64,000 nucleotides of DNA from Oxalobacteraceae sp. CFBP 13730 (GTDB lineage Bacteria > Pseudomonadota > Gammaproteobacteria > Burkholderiales > Burkholderiaceae_D): positions 62,001 through 126,000 of the forward strand of contig JACYUQ010000004.1 in assembly GCA_014841835.1 (NCBI GenBank), written 5' to 3'. A program made the translations under genes and the position numbers. Each line of letters begins with the position of its first letter. The stretch's first letter is position 1. The notes under the pieces were generated by a model, which saw nothing but the letters and a program-made list of their open reading frames with translations, was not told where the DNA came from and did not search any database. Shown piece by piece: positions 53,541 to 63,637 of the stretch.

Positions 53541-55406
53541 TCAAGCAGCCAGTTGTTTCTCCAGCCGGTCACGCGTGGCCACCAGCTCTTGCGGCAGGTG
53601 GTAGGCCAGCTTCTCGAACAGCTCGGTATGCAGTTTCAGTTCTTCGCGCCAGGCGTCCTTGTCGATCGACGTGATCTGCGCAAATTGCTGCTCGCTGAAG
53701 TCCACGCCTTCCCAGTTCAGGTCGGTGTAATTCGGCGTGGTGCCGAACAGGTGCTCGGTGCCGCCGGTGGCGCCGGCGGTGCGGTCCAGGATCCACTTCA
53801 GGACGCGCATATTATCACCGTAACCTGGCCACACGAAGTTGCCTTGCGCATCGGTGCGGAACCAGTTGACGCAGAAGATCTTCGGCAATGCCGCCGGATC
53901 AATTGCCTCGACCTTCTTGCCCAGATCAAGCCAGTGCTGGAAGTAGTCGCTCATGTTGTAGCCGATGAATGGCAGCATCGCGAATGGATCGCGGCGCACG
54001 ACGCCCATCTGGCCGGCGGCGGCAGCGGTGGTTTCGGAACCCATCGCGGCGGCCATGTAGACGCCTTCCACCCAGTCGCGCGCTTCGGTCACCAGCGGCA
54101 CGGTCGTCGAACGACGGCCACCGAAGATGAACGACGAGATCGGCACGCCGGCAGGATCGTCCCAGGCGGCATCGATCACCGGATTCTGCGTTGCGGCAAC
54201 CGTGAAGCGTGCGTTCGGATGCGCCGCCTTGGTGCCCGATGCCGGCGTCCAGTCCTTGCCTTGCCAGTCGATCAGGTGGGCCGGTGCTTCTTTGGTCATG
54301 CCTTCCCACCAGACGTCGCCATCGTCGGTCAGCGCGACGTTGGTGAAGATGACGTTTTCACGCAGCGAAGCCATGCAGTTCGGATTGGTCTTGTCGTTGG
54401 TGCCCGGGGCCACGCCGAAGTAGCCGGCTTCCGGGTTGATGGCGACCAGCTTGCCATCGGCGCCCGGCTTGATCCAGGCGATGTCGTCGCCGATGGTCGT
54501 GACTTTCCAGCCGTTGAATGCCTGTGGCGGGATCAGCATTGCGAAGTTGGTCTTGCCGCAGGCCGACGGGAACGCAGCGGCGATGTATTTCTTGTCGCCT
54601 TGTGGCGATTCGACGCCCAGGATCAGCATGTGTTCGGCCAGCCAGCCGGTGCCGCCCTGCTGCGCTTCTTGATAGCCCATGTTCGAGGCGATGCGCAGCG
54701 CGAAGCACTTCTTGCCCAGCAGCGCATTGCCGCCGTAGCCGGAACCGAACGACCAGATTTCGCGGGTGTCCGGATAGTGGACGATGTACTTGGTGGCATT
54801 GCATGGCCATGCGACATCGGCCTGGCCATCGACCAGCGGCATACCGACCGAGTGCACGCACGGCACGAAGTCGCCGTCCTGGCCCAGCACGTCGTACACA
54901 GCGCGGCCCATGCGCGTCATGATGCGCATATTGACGGCGACGTACGGCGAGTCGGACAGTTCGACGCCAATGTGGGCGATCGGCGAACCGAGCGGGCCCA
55001 TCGAGAACGGCACGACGTACAGCGTGCGGCCGGTCATGCAACCGTCGAACAGCCCGTGCAGCGTGTTGCGCATTTCAGCCGGTTCCATCCAGTTGTTGGT
55101 CGGGCCGGCTTCTTCTTTCGTGGCCGAGCAGATGTAGGTGCGGTCTTCGACGCGCGCCACGTCCGACGGATCGGACCAGGCCAGGTAGGAATTCGGACGC
55201 TTGGCCGGGTTCAGCTTTTTCATCGTGCCAGCGGCCACCATCTCGGCGCACAGGCGGTCGTATTCGTCTTCCGAACCGTCGCACCAGTAAATGCTGTCAG
55301 GCTTGGTCAGCGCAGCAATCTCAGCCACCCAATTGATGAGTTTTTGATGTTTGATGTAAGCTGGGACGTTCAGTGCGGCGACGCCGCCCATCACGGGTTG
55401 GTTCAT
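53541..55406 (-). CDS. pckG: phosphoenolpyruvate carboxykinase (GTP)
   Basis: A 621-residue enzyme that converts oxaloacetate plus GTP to PEP for gluconeogenesis. The ATG at 55404-55406 (MNQPVMGG) is preferred: GGAGG stands 7 bases before it, whereas the upstream in-frame start would include that site. The GTP-type kinase P-loop [16 protein letters not shown] (about 280-295) with its reactive Cys is intact, as are the Mn ligands region [19 protein letters not shown] and [26 protein letters not shown]. It is a single-gene unit. Confidence 0.97.
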   Translation of the reverse strand: MNQPVMGGVAALNVPAYIKHQKLINWVAEIAALTKPDSIYWCDGSEDEYDRLCAEMVAAGTMKKLNPAKRPNSYLAWSDPSDVARVEDRTYICSATKEEAGPTNNWMEPAEMRNTLHGLFDGCMTGRTLYVVPFSMGPLGSPIAHIGVELSDSPYVAVNMRIMTRMGRAVYDVLGQDGDFVPCVHSVGMPLVDGQADVAWPCNATKYIVHYPDTREIWSFGSGYGGNALLGKKCFALRIASNMGYQEAQQGGTGWLAEHMLILGVESPQGDKKYIAAAFPSACGKTNFAMLIPPQAFNGWKVTTIGDDIAWIKPGADGKLVAINPEAGYFGVAPGTNDKTNPNCMASLRENVIFTNVALTDDGDVWWEGMTKEAPAHLIDWQGKDWTPASGTKAAHPNARFTVAATQNPVIDAAWDDPAGVPISSFIFGGRRSTTVPLVTEARDWVEGVYMAAAMGSETTAAAAGQMGVVRRDPFAMLPFIGYNMSDYFQHWLDLGKKVEAIDPAALPKIFCVNWFRTDAQGNFVWPGYGDNMRVLKWILDRTAGATGGTEHLFGTTPNYTDLNWEGVDFSEQQFAQITSIDKDAWREELKLHTELFEKLAYHLPQELVATRDRLEKQLAA

Positions 55407-55763
55407 GGGGATACCTCCAAATGCCAATTAAGAATTCGGGTGGACCGTTACCTTGCATCGTCTTCGGCCGGGGCGCCCTGCGGTCGATCACGACGTTGGG
55501 CAAGCACTCTGCGGCGGAAGCAGGCGTCAACACTTGACGATACAGCGGGCAGGTCGGCAGCTTCGAATGAAGCTGTGCGGTGCGTCTCGTGAGCACCGTT
55601 GGATACGTGTCATTCGCTTAAGTTCTGCGCCGATTGTACACCCGCAAAACGGCGTTTCGACGGCTTTCACTACAAAAAAGTAGGAAAAATGCCCGACTAA
55701 TGTAGTAGGCTATTTGGGCATTTGCCCTATCGTGTTATTTGTTTACAGGCAGATCATACAATT

Positions 55764-56768
55764 GTGACAACACCATTGAAAATCGCGATTCTTGATGACT
55801 ATCAAGACGCTGCACGCCGTCTCGCGTGCTATCCCCTGCTCGATGGCCATGAGGTCAAGGTCTTCCAGAGCTCGACCCGCGGCCTGGGCCAGCTTGCCAT
55901 CCGGCTGGCGCCGTTCGATGCGCTGGTCCTGATCCGCGAACGCACGGCGTTCTCTGCCGCCCTGCTCGCCAAGCTGCCCAACCTGAAACTGATTTCGCAA
56001 ACAGGCAAGGTCAGCGGCCATATCGACGTCGCCGCCGCGACCGCGCGCGGCATCGCGATTGCTGAAGGTGTCGGCTCGCCGGTTGCACCTGCAGAATTGA
56101 CCTGGGCATTGATCATGGCGGCCAGCCGCAAGATCGTGCCGTATGCCACCAATCTGAAAGAAGGACTGTGGCAGACGGCCTCGACCAATCCGGTGCTGAA
56201 TGGCGTGGGCCGCGTGCTGCACGGCCGTACGCTGGGACTCTGGAGTTACGGCAAGATCGGCAAGCTGGTGGCCGGCTATGCGCGGGCGTTCGGGATGCGT
56301 GTTGTGGTGTGGGGCAGCGAAGCCAGCCGCCAGGCGGCAGTCGCCGATGGCTTTGAAGCGGCGCCATCGCGTGAGGTGCTGTTCGAGATGGCCGATGTGC
56401 TGAGCCTGCACTTGCGCCTGGCTGAATCGACCCGTGGCATCGTCACGGCAAGCGATCTGGCGCGGATGAAACCGGACGCACTGTTCGTCAACACCAGCCG
56501 CGCCGAACTGGTGGCCGATGGCGCGCTGGAAAGCGCTTTGAAGAAAGGCCACCCGGGCATGGCGGCGCTGGATGTGTTCACCAGCGAGCCGTTGGGGCCG
56601 GATGCTGAGTTGCTGCGCATCCCGACCGTGCTGGCAACGCCGCACCTGGGGTATGTCGAGCAGGACAGTTACGAGTTGTATTTCAGCGCAGCGTTCGAGA
56701 ATATCGTGCAGTTCGCGCAGGGTACGCCGACCAATATTCTCAATCCGGAAGCGTTGAATAAACGCTGA
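55764..56768 (+). CDS. D-2-hydroxyacid dehydrogenase (SerA-like)
   Basis: About 334 residues from a GTG at 55764 (reads TTPLKIAILDDYQDAAR); a TTG at 55722 would add 14 codons, and neither has a strong ribosome site, so the start is uncertain. The NAD domain has LGLWSYGKIGKLVAGYARAF (GxGxxG replaced by SYGKIG) and the catalytic Arg (NTSRAELVADGAL), Glu (LDVFTSEPL) and His (ATPHLGYVEQDSY) are present. The SYG variant of the glycine motif is known in this 'phosphoglycerate-dehydrogenase-like' subgroup. Substrate unknown. It is divergent from pckG. Confidence 0.88.
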   Translation: MTTPLKIAILDDYQDAARRLACYPLLDGHEVKVFQSSTRGLGQLAIRLAPFDALVLIRERTAFSAALLAKLPNLKLISQTGKVSGHIDVAAATARGIAIAEGVGSPVAPAELTWALIMAASRKIVPYATNLKEGLWQTASTNPVLNGVGRVLHGRTLGLWSYGKIGKLVAGYARAFGMRVVVWGSEASRQAAVADGFEAAPSREVLFEMADVLSLHLRLAESTRGIVTASDLARMKPDALFVNTSRAELVADGALESALKKGHPGMAALDVFTSEPLGPDAELLRIPTVLATPHLGYVEQDSYELYFSAAFENIVQFAQGTPTNILNPEALNKR

Positions 56769-56786
56769 GCACAAGACGCCGCACGC

Positions 56787-57542
56787 TCAGCGCAGTTCGG
56801 GCTCGCCTTTGATGTTGATCTTCGGCGCCGGCAGCACATGCGTGCCGGTCCAGAGCCCGGCCCAGCCCGGCGGCCAGCCGATATCCGGTCCGGCATAGGG
56901 TTTGAGGCCCGCACGCACCGGCACGATCGGCACCGGTGGCGCTTCGATCAGGCCGCCACCCGGTGGCCGCTCCATGTTCAGGCTATACATATACCCGGGC
57001 AGCAGCAGGTCGCATGCCTGCGCGAACCACGCCGTGTGATCTTCGTCGCGGCCCAGCGCCTCGGCCAGCCCTTGCGGATCGAATTTGGCCAGCGCGTGGA
57101 TCAGCTCATCGGTGCTCGCGCCGGGCACATCGTTCCAGCCCATCACGGGATTGTTGTTGTACTCGGCGCCCGAGCCATACCAGCCTTCGCGCCAGGTGCG
57201 CTGCATCCAGTTGCGCGGCCCTGTGAACAGGTGCCAGCGCCAGTGCAGGCCGGATGGCTTGGGCCACGAGTACAGATACAGTTTCTGGTAACCGGCCTCG
57301 TGCAGCGCGCGCACGACGGCCATCAGGCGCGCGTGCGGCATGCGGTCGGGCGGGGCGCGCCGGAACAGGATCGGCTCGCCGTCGGCGTGCTGTACCTCGT
57401 CGTTCGACAGGTTCAGGTCTTGCGCGCGCGACTCGTTGCCGAAGCGCGCCGACACCCACCCGGTGAGCAGGTTGACATGCGTGATCACGCCATAGCCGCG
57501 ATGGCGCTGGAAGATCACGGTTCCGGGGGCAACTGCTTTCAT
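56787..57542 (-). CDS. conserved hypothetical protein
   Basis: A 251-residue protein that I do not recognise. The first 50 residues resemble a small barrel (GTVIFQRHRGYGVITHVNL, a CarD/SH3-like 'fill' pattern), followed by an aromatic-rich body: LYLYSWPKPSGLHWRWHLFT, WMQRTWREGWYGSGAEYNNN and GWPPGWAGLWTGTHVLP. No signal peptide or membrane helix. It is convergent with the dehydrogenase gene, 18 bases apart. Confidence 0.6.
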   Translation of the reverse strand: MKAVAPGTVIFQRHRGYGVITHVNLLTGWVSARFGNESRAQDLNLSNDEVQHADGEPILFRRAPPDRMPHARLMAVVRALHEAGYQKLYLYSWPKPSGLHWRWHLFTGPRNWMQRTWREGWYGSGAEYNNNPVMGWNDVPGASTDELIHALAKFDPQGLAEALGRDEDHTAWFAQACDLLLPGYMYSLNMERPPGGGLIEAPPVPIVPVRAGLKPYAGPDIGWPPGWAGLWTGTHVLPAPKINIKGEPELR

Positions 57543-57687
57543 GGCAAATAGGGAAATAGACTGTAGAAAAGGAAAACGATGGGGGAAATACTCATCCGAT
57601 CCGGACGATTCTAGCGCAGTCGCCTGGAGATCGCCCGTGGTTTGGCGATATCATGAGGACCTTTTTTCAGCGAGTGGATAAACCAAC

Positions 57688-58173
57688 ATGACTTTGCGAC
57701 TCATCGCCACGGGCGGCACTTTCGACAAGCATTACAACGAACTCAATGGCGTGCTGGGCTTCGCCGAAAGCCATTTGCCAGCGGTCATCAAGCGCAGCCG
57801 CATGACGGTGCCGGTGGCACTGGACGTGCTGCCGCTGCTCGATTCGCTCGAGATGGGTGACGCCGACCGCGAGCGTGTGCTGGCGACGTGCCGGGCCGCA
57901 TCCGAGAAGGCCATCGTGATCGTGCACGGCACCGACACGATGCGCGAGACGGCCGCCGTGCTGGGTGCGGCGGGCCTGGACCAGACCATCGTGCTGACCG
58001 GCGCCATGATCCCGTATGCCATTGCCAATTCCGACGCGCTGTTCAACCTGGGCTTTGCCTGCGGCGTCGCGCAGGTGCTGCCGGCCGGCGTGTACGTGGC
58101 GATGAACGGTCAGGTGTTCCCTTGGGATAACGTGACCAAGAACCGCAGCGCCGGCGTGTTCCAGGGATTATAA
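57688..58173 (+). CDS. asparaginase-like protein, N-terminal domain only
   Basis: A 161-residue protein with the L-asparaginase N-domain: LIATGGTFDKHYNEL (about 4-18, first catalytic Thr in TGGTFD) and VIVHGTDTMRETAAVL (about 76-91, second Thr/Asp pair and Lys site). Full asparaginases have about 330 residues and a second domain that completes the active site. This short form stops at NRSAGVFQGL. Such one-domain versions are common in proteobacteria and not proven to be asparaginases. Confidence 0.75.
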   Translation: MTLRLIATGGTFDKHYNELNGVLGFAESHLPAVIKRSRMTVPVALDVLPLLDSLEMGDADRERVLATCRAASEKAIVIVHGTDTMRETAAVLGAAGLDQTIVLTGAMIPYAIANSDALFNLGFACGVAQVLPAGVYVAMNGQVFPWDNVTKNRSAGVFQGL

Positions 58174-58225
58174 AGAGAAACGAAAAACGGCCGGACACCA
58201 TGTCCAGCCGTTCGATCCGGCCGAC

Positions 58226-58243
58226 GCCCGCTCGGGCGTCGTG
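58226..58243. terminator. hairpin between convergent asparaginase-like gene and rdgC
   Basis: GACGCCCGCTCGGGCGTC forms a 7-base-pair stem; a second imperfect stem (CGGCCGGAC/GTCCAGCCG) lies at 58188-58212. Neither has a good T-tract. Confidence 0.45.
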
Positions 58244-58257
58244 TATCTGACGCCTGA

Positions 58258-59154
58258 TTACGCCTTGGCTTCGCCGCCCAGCGCTTCGACCACATCGGCC
58301 AGCATCTTCGACAGCTCACCCGTCATCAGGACGATATCGTTGTCGAAACGTTCGTCGTCGTTGTGGGTCGCGCTTTCGCCTTCCTTGATCACGTCCAGCG
58401 GCTTGATGCCCTTGATGGCCAGCGACTCGGTCAGCACGAAGCTGACGCGGTCGTTCCAGGTCATGGCCAGGCGCGTGCACTGCTTGCCGGCGGCGATGTG
58501 GCGGCGGATGTCGTCCGGTTCCAGCGTGTGCTTCACGTAACGCACGGCGGCGCGGCTCTCGCCGGTAGCGCGCAGTTCGGTGTCCTGGTCGATCGTGAAG
58601 CCGTACGGCGCTTCATCGGCTTCGAGCCAGCCGGTCATCACGGCCACTGGCGAACGCTGCACACGGAGCGACTCCAGCGGCATCTTGTCGACGGCCTTGA
58701 GCAGCAGCTTGACGACGTCGTCGGCCTTGGCCGGGCTGGCCGCATCGACCACGAGCCAGCCGTTGACCGGGTCGATCCAGGTCCAGACATTGCTGCGCAG
58801 CGTGAAAGCGCGCGGCAGCAGTTCGTCGGCCACGCGCTCCTTCAGTTCCTTCATCGCTTTTTTGCCTGGCGGGAAGCCCTGCGCTTCTTCCATTTCGGCC
58901 GCCTTGGCCTTGGCCACCTGGTTGATGACCGATGCCGGCAGCAGTTTCTTTTCGGTGCCCAGCATGATCAGCATCTGCTTGTTCACGACATGGACCAGGC
59001 CGCCATTCGGGCGCGGCGCATCCCAGCCCTGGCGCAGCAATTCATTGCTGTTGGCAGGCACGAAGCTGCCCGGCTCGAGGGCCTTTTCCAGCTGTTCAGG
59101 GGTGTAGGCCCAAGGGGCCGGCAGGCGGTAGATCTGGAGATTCTTGAACCACAT
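58258..59154 (-). CDS. rdgC: recombination-associated protein RdgC
   Basis: A 298-residue DNA-binding protein that forms a ring around duplex DNA and modulates RecA. The family start [55 protein letters not shown] and [18 protein letters not shown] are all recognisable, and length is normal. It lies downstream of dinB on the same strand with a 75-base gap. Confidence 0.95.
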   Translation of the reverse strand: MWFKNLQIYRLPAPWAYTPEQLEKALEPGSFVPANSNELLRQGWDAPRPNGGLVHVVNKQMLIMLGTEKKLLPASVINQVAKAKAAEMEEAQGFPPGKKAMKELKERVADELLPRAFTLRSNVWTWIDPVNGWLVVDAASPAKADDVVKLLLKAVDKMPLESLRVQRSPVAVMTGWLEADEAPYGFTIDQDTELRATGESRAAVRYVKHTLEPDDIRRHIAAGKQCTRLAMTWNDRVSFVLTESLAIKGIKPLDVIKEGESATHNDDERFDNDIVLMTGELSKMLADVVEALGGEAKA

Positions 59155-59229
59155 AGGCTTAATCCGATTGTTTCACTAATACAAGGGAACGACATTCTAC
59201 GCTGCACAGGAGCCGCAGCGTCAAAAATG

Positions 59230-60345
59230 TCAGGGGGTTGTCGCGTCATCCAGAGAATCGTCGAACAGCCGTAACTGCTCGACAATCTCGGTGTCGCCCA
59301 GGCGCACGCCGACGCCCAATAATCGCACCGGCCGGCTGGCGCGTGCCCAACCGGTCTCCAGTAAACGTCCATAAGTCGGAATGTTGGGCGCATATCCCAC
59401 ACATTCGACGGTTGTCTGCTGGAAGTCCGAAAACTTGATCTTCACGAACAGCTTGTTGATGAATTTTTCAGCATTTGCCCGCTTGATACGGCCCAGCAAA
59501 TGCTCGTGCAAGTCGGGCAGCAGCTTCAGGCAGGCGGCCAGATCCGGCACGTCCGGCGTGTAGGTTTCTTCGGTGCTGATCGACTTGCGCTCGCGCGAGG
59601 TATTCACTTCGCGGTGGTCGATCCCGCGGCTCAGGTCATACAGCCGCACGCCGAAGCTGCCCATATGCTCCTGCAGCTTGTCCAGGCTCCAGCCGCGCAG
59701 GTCGGCGCAGGTCTGGGCGCCGAGCCGGTTGAGTTTCTCGGCGGTGACCTTGCCCACGCCGTGCAGCTTCTTGACCGGCAGCGCCGCAACAAACGCGTCG
59801 ACTTCTTCAGGCCGCACCAGGAACAGGCCGTCGGGCTTGTTCCAGTCGCTGGCAATCTTGGCGACGAACTTGTTCGGCCCCACGCCGGCCGAGGCCGTGA
59901 TGCCCACGGTGTCGACGATGCGGCGCCGGATCTCTTGCGCGATCAGCGTGGCGCTGCCCTTGCAGTGCGGCGAATCGGTCACGTCCAGATAGGCTTCGTC
60001 GAGCGACAGCGGCTCGACGATCTCCGTGTAATCCTGGTAGATGGCCATGATCTGGCTGGACGCGATGCGGTACTTTTCCATCGCCGGCGGAATCACCACC
60101 AGCTCCGGGCACAGCTTCATCGCCTGGGCCGTGGCCATCGCCGAATGGATGCCGAAACGGCGCGCCTCGTAATTGCATGTGGCAACCACGCCGCGCTGGT
60201 CGGCGCGCCCGCCCACCGCCAGCGGCCGGCCGCGCAGCGACGGATCGTCGCGCATCTCGACCGATGCATAAAAGCAGTCGCAATCGCAGTGGATGATTTT
60301 TCGGGCTGGGGCGTTCACGCTGGCGGGGCCGCCCCATGCGATCAC
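59230..60345 (-). CDS. dinB: DNA polymerase IV (Y family)
   Basis: A 371-residue translesion polymerase. KIIHCDCDCFYASVEMRDDP (about 16-35) holds the first metal-binding Asp residues and the steric-gate Phe/Tyr pair, PLSLDEAYLDVTDS (about 97-110) the catalytic SLDEAYLD motif. The helix-hairpin-helix, GVGKVTAEKLNRLGAQTCAD, and little-finger domain follow. The usual C-terminal beta-clamp peptide is not obvious in the tail LRLFDDSLDD, although QLRLF fits a QLxLF clamp motif. A LexA box lies immediately upstream. Confidence 0.95.
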   Translation of the reverse strand: MIAWGGPASVNAPARKIIHCDCDCFYASVEMRDDPSLRGRPLAVGGRADQRGVVATCNYEARRFGIHSAMATAQAMKLCPELVVIPPAMEKYRIASSQIMAIYQDYTEIVEPLSLDEAYLDVTDSPHCKGSATLIAQEIRRRIVDTVGITASAGVGPNKFVAKIASDWNKPDGLFLVRPEEVDAFVAALPVKKLHGVGKVTAEKLNRLGAQTCADLRGWSLDKLQEHMGSFGVRLYDLSRGIDHREVNTSRERKSISTEETYTPDVPDLAACLKLLPDLHEHLLGRIKRANAEKFINKLFVKIKFSDFQQTTVECVGYAPNIPTYGRLLETGWARASRPVRLLGVGVRLGDTEIVEQLRLFDDSLDDATTP

Positions 60346-60364
60346 ACACTGCCGGGGTCGATGA

Positions 60365-60380
60365 CTGTAATTGCATACAG
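60365..60380. promoter_or_regulatory. LexA (SOS) box for dinB
   Basis: CTGTAATTGCATACAG matches CTGT-N8-ACAG exactly and is centred 27 bases before the dinB start codon, where it would block transcription. Confidence 0.85.
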
Positions 60381-60414
60381 TATCTTCTAAAAATCTCCCC
60401 CGTGCAAATGTTGC

Positions 60415-61686
60415 TTATTTCTTGGCGGCCTTCTCGGTGAAGCCGTTCTTTACCTTGCTGAAGTCGGCCTTGCGGATCATCCCGTGCACGCCCTTGGTGC
60501 CGTCGACCACCTGGCTGACCTGAAAGTCACTGGCCGCGCTCAGGTACGCAAATGCAGTGGGCCGGTCCATGCCCAGCATCTCGGTCAGGAAGCGAATCGA
60601 TTCGCGCGTGGCGTCCTTCATCGCTTCGTCCAAGTCGGGGTTCAGGCCGATCGTCACCCAGTGATCGGCGGTCTCGCCCAGCGGCTTGGTCAGGCTGCCC
60701 GAGCGCGATGGAATGCCAGGATCGCCCTTTTTGAGCACCGTGATGCGGAAGGTCGGGCGCATCGAATGCTCGAGCGCAGTCAACGCTACCTCGCCATCGC
60801 CCTGCGCCATGTGCGGGTCACCCGTGTAGAAATTGCCGCCCTTGACCAGCACCGGCAGATAGACGGTGGAGCCGACACCCAGCTCGTTGATGTCCATATT
60901 GCCGCCGTACAGGCCGGGCGGCACCGAGTGCACCGGCTTGGTCGTGTCCGCCGCGACGCCCATCACGCCCATGAACGGCGCGGTCGGGAACGTCACTTCG
61001 GTGCCGTTGGCGGTCTTCATCACGGCTTCCCACTTGCCGGCCTTGGTGCGCCGGATCGGGGTGAACACCGACACATTGTTGTAGGCGCTCGGGTTGGCGG
61101 CCGAGGCATCTGCTGTCGGCTTCGGCGTTTCCGGGAACTCGCCGGGCAACGCTCCCTTGCCGTGGCGATTCGAAATCACGCCATACGGCACGCGCGGCAC
61201 CGCCGACAGCAGCTCGACCTTGAGCACGTCCCCCGGCTCGGCGCCGTCGATCGCCACCGGCCCGGTTACGATGTGCGGCCCGTCCTTGACAAAATCATGG
61301 GCCATCGACGAGCCCGTGATGGCGATGCCATCCTTGAGGACCATATTGGCCGGAATGCCCTTGCTGCCAAAATACGCCATCGGATTGCGGCCCTGGTCCT
61401 CGACCAGGCCTTCATGCGACAGCGTATCGAAGACAATCGTCGCGCCGGACGGGATCGACAGCACCGGTTTGGTGGCCGCGTTCGGCAAGTAGCCCCAGGT
61501 GACCGTCTCCACCGTGGAGGGCACGTAATACACCTCGTGCTTGGTACCGGGAACAACGACCCGCCCTGGCTTGTCGGCCAGCGGTTGCAGCGGGAGCTTG
61601 TCGGCGCTCTGGGCGAACACCGCCGTTGCGGGAGCAAACACGGCCAGGGCAAGGGCGGTCGCGAGCGTAATGGTGCGCAATTTCAT
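60415..61686 (-). CDS. exported acetamidase/formamidase family protein
   Basis: A 423-residue FmdA_AmdA-family amidohydrolase. The ATG at 61684-61686 opens a signal peptide ending at ATAVFAQS; the frame extends upstream without another likely start. Recognisable are SIPSGATIVFDTLSHEG, VTGPVAIDGAEPGDVLKVEL, GLYGGNMDINELGVGSTVYL and PHMAQGDGEVALTALE, including the metal-ligand His/Asp and Glu residues. An exported form with a secretory signal is less common than the cytosolic formamidase. It probably hydrolyses small amides in the periplasm; it is unlikely to be kynurenine formamidase, which belongs to another family. Confidence 0.88.
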   Translation of the reverse strand: MKLRTITLATALALAVFAPATAVFAQSADKLPLQPLADKPGRVVVPGTKHEVYYVPSTVETVTWGYLPNAATKPVLSIPSGATIVFDTLSHEGLVEDQGRNPMAYFGSKGIPANMVLKDGIAITGSSMAHDFVKDGPHIVTGPVAIDGAEPGDVLKVELLSAVPRVPYGVISNRHGKGALPGEFPETPKPTADASAANPSAYNNVSVFTPIRRTKAGKWEAVMKTANGTEVTFPTAPFMGVMGVAADTTKPVHSVPPGLYGGNMDINELGVGSTVYLPVLVKGGNFYTGDPHMAQGDGEVALTALEHSMRPTFRITVLKKGDPGIPSRSGSLTKPLGETADHWVTIGLNPDLDEAMKDATRESIRFLTEMLGMDRPTAFAYLSAASDFQVSQVVDGTKGVHGMIRKADFSKVKNGFTEKAAKK

Positions 61687-61813
61687 GATGGACTCCGGTC
61701 GATGACTGCATGGCAGGGAACCCTGTATGCATGCAATCAACGTGCCATGTGAAATCGGGCAGATCACGCTGCCGCCTGGCCCCGCACGCACCGGCAAGGT
61801 GCGACCCCGCAGC

Positions 61814-63637
61814 TTACCGTGTCAACGATAGCGCATACCGGCCGTTGCTCGTGCCGGTGCCGCCGCTGACATAGCGTACCTGCAGATAGATGACCGCCGT
61901 GCCGGTGCCGATATAGGTCAGCCCAATGGCATCGGCCATGCCCGCCCGGTTCACGCTCCCGCCCAGTTGCCTGCCTGCGCTGTCGTACACGTACAGATCG
62001 TAGTTGGCCGTTGCCAGCACCGCGCTCAGACTGGCTTTCAATGTCTTGCCGGCTGGCAGATCGACCCGGAAGTAATCGGTATCGGTTGTCGTGCCCAGGT
62101 TGCCGGTGACGCTGGCATTGACCCGATTGGCCGTGGCGATCGTGTTGTTTGCTTCGATTTCCGCAACCCCGATGGGCGGCGCGGCGATGGGCGGCGCGGC
62201 GGTGGCCCTGCCCGCTGCGGCGGCGGTGGCCGCGGCGGCATCGACGATGCCGGCGCCGCACCCCGTGCAACTGGCCGGGAACGCGCGCGCCGTCGACTTC
62301 AGCCTTGTTGCGATCTCGTCAGGTGTCAGGTTGGTATTTGCCGCCAGCATCAGCGCGGCCACGCCTGCCACGTGCGGCGCAGCCATCGACGTGCCCTGGT
62401 AGACCGCGTAGGTATCCGCCAGCGGTCCAGTCCGGCCGCTGTTGAGCGTGGAAAGAATGCCTGAGGCGCCATCGCCGCCCGGCGCGGCCACCGTGACCTG
62501 GGCGCCGAAGTTGGAATAGCGTGCCCGCCCGCCAGTACGGCCTGTGGCGGCAACCGCGATCACGCCGGCGCAGTTGGCCGGGCTGGCGTTGCTGACGTCC
62601 ACGGACGAATTGCCCGCCGCGGCCACCACGACCGCGCCGCGCGAGCGCGCCCCGTTGATGGCGTTTTGCATCGTCGCGCTACAGGCGCCGCCCCCGCCCA
62701 GCGACAGGTTCAGCACGCGCGCCTTGTTGGGATTGGCCGGCACGCCCGCAACCGTACCGCCGGACGACCAGGTGATGGCATCGGCGATGTCGGATGTGTA
62801 GCCGCCGCACTTGCCCAGCACGCGCACCGGCAGGATTTTGGCGTTGTAGGCCACGCCCGCCACGCCGGCGCCATTGTTGGTGCGCGCCGCTACCGTACCG
62901 GCCACATGTGTGCCGTGCCAGCTGGATGGCTGGTCAACGAACGGCTGGCCACCACCGCAGGCGCCGGCGGTGGTGCCGTCGCCCGGGTCGCTCGCGTCAC
63001 TGTCGCGCCCATTGCCGTCATTGCCAATCGCGGCGGTGCTGATGAAGTCGTAGCCAGGCAGGATCTGTCCACTCAGATCGGCATGCGGACGGTAACCGGT
63101 GTCGATCACGGCCACCACCACGCCGGCGCCGGTGGAGATATCCCAGGCTGCCGGCAGGCGCAGCCCGCCAACGGTATCGTAGTAGTGCCACTGGTCGGTG
63201 TAGCGCGGGTCGGTCGGCGTGGCCGCATACGTCAGGACACGGTCCGGCTCGGCATACTCGATGGCGGCATCGCGCATCATCATCTCGGTTGCCAGCGAAC
63301 GTACCTCGGCCAGCTTGTGCCGGCGCTCGAGCTTGAACACTTTCGCGCCGTTCGACAGCGCGTGGCTTTCCCGGACCGTCACGCCAAACTGCTGGCCGGC
63401 GCGATCGAGCCTGGCCTTGCGTTGGGTGGTGGTATCGGCCATGCGCGCCGCCAGTCCATTGCCGGCGGGCTGGGCATCACGGTACTTCACGATGACGCGG
63501 TCGGTTTCCACGATGGACTGCAGGTCTTGGGCACCCGCGCCGGTACCAGCCGCGAACGCCGGAAGAGATGCCAGCGCCAACCAGAGAGTTGCGCACCGCG
63601 TGTATCCCGCAGTTTGTGTCGAATGTCTTTGCTTCAT
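61814..63637 (-). CDS. secreted subtilisin-like (S8) serine protease with PPC domain
   Basis: A 607-residue protease starting at the ATG at 63635-63637 (MKQRHSTQ); its signal peptide ends near LPAFAAG. A propeptide (DRVIVKYRDAQ ... EYAEPDRVLTY) covers about 45-140. The catalytic triad is intact: Asp in VVVAVIDTGYRPHADL (about 167), His in WHGTHVAGTVAAR (about 235) and Ser in YQGTSMAAPHVAG (about 413). The C-terminal 110 residues are a pre-peptidase C-terminal domain (EIEANNTIATANRVN ... TDYFRVDLPAGKTL ... YDLYVYDSAG), typical of type II secreted subtilases. Confidence 0.96.
   Translation of the reverse strand: MKQRHSTQTAGYTRCATLWLALASLPAFAAGTGAGAQDLQSIVETDRVIVKYRDAQPAGNGLAARMADTTTQRKARLDRAGQQFGVTVRESHALSNGAKVFKLERRHKLAEVRSLATEMMMRDAAIEYAEPDRVLTYAATPTDPRYTDQWHYYDTVGGLRLPAAWDISTGAGVVVAVIDTGYRPHADLSGQILPGYDFISTAAIGNDGNGRDSDASDPGDGTTAGACGGGQPFVDQPSSWHGTHVAGTVAARTNNGAGVAGVAYNAKILPVRVLGKCGGYTSDIADAITWSSGGTVAGVPANPNKARVLNLSLGGGGACSATMQNAINGARSRGAVVVAAAGNSSVDVSNASPANCAGVIAVAATGRTGGRARYSNFGAQVTVAAPGGDGASGILSTLNSGRTGPLADTYAVYQGTSMAAPHVAGVAALMLAANTNLTPDEIATRLKSTARAFPASCTGCGAGIVDAAAATAAAAGRATAAPPIAAPPIGVAEIEANNTIATANRVNASVTGNLGTTTDTDYFRVDLPAGKTLKASLSAVLATANYDLYVYDSAGRQLGGSVNRAGMADAIGLTYIGTGTAVIYLQVRYVSGGTGTSNGRYALSLTR

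Noticed and set aside
60415..61686. Acetamidase/formamidase as the missing kynurenine formamidase
   Set aside because: It belongs to the FmdA/AmdA family, carries a signal peptide and lies 14 kb away from kynA; KynB belongs to a different family.
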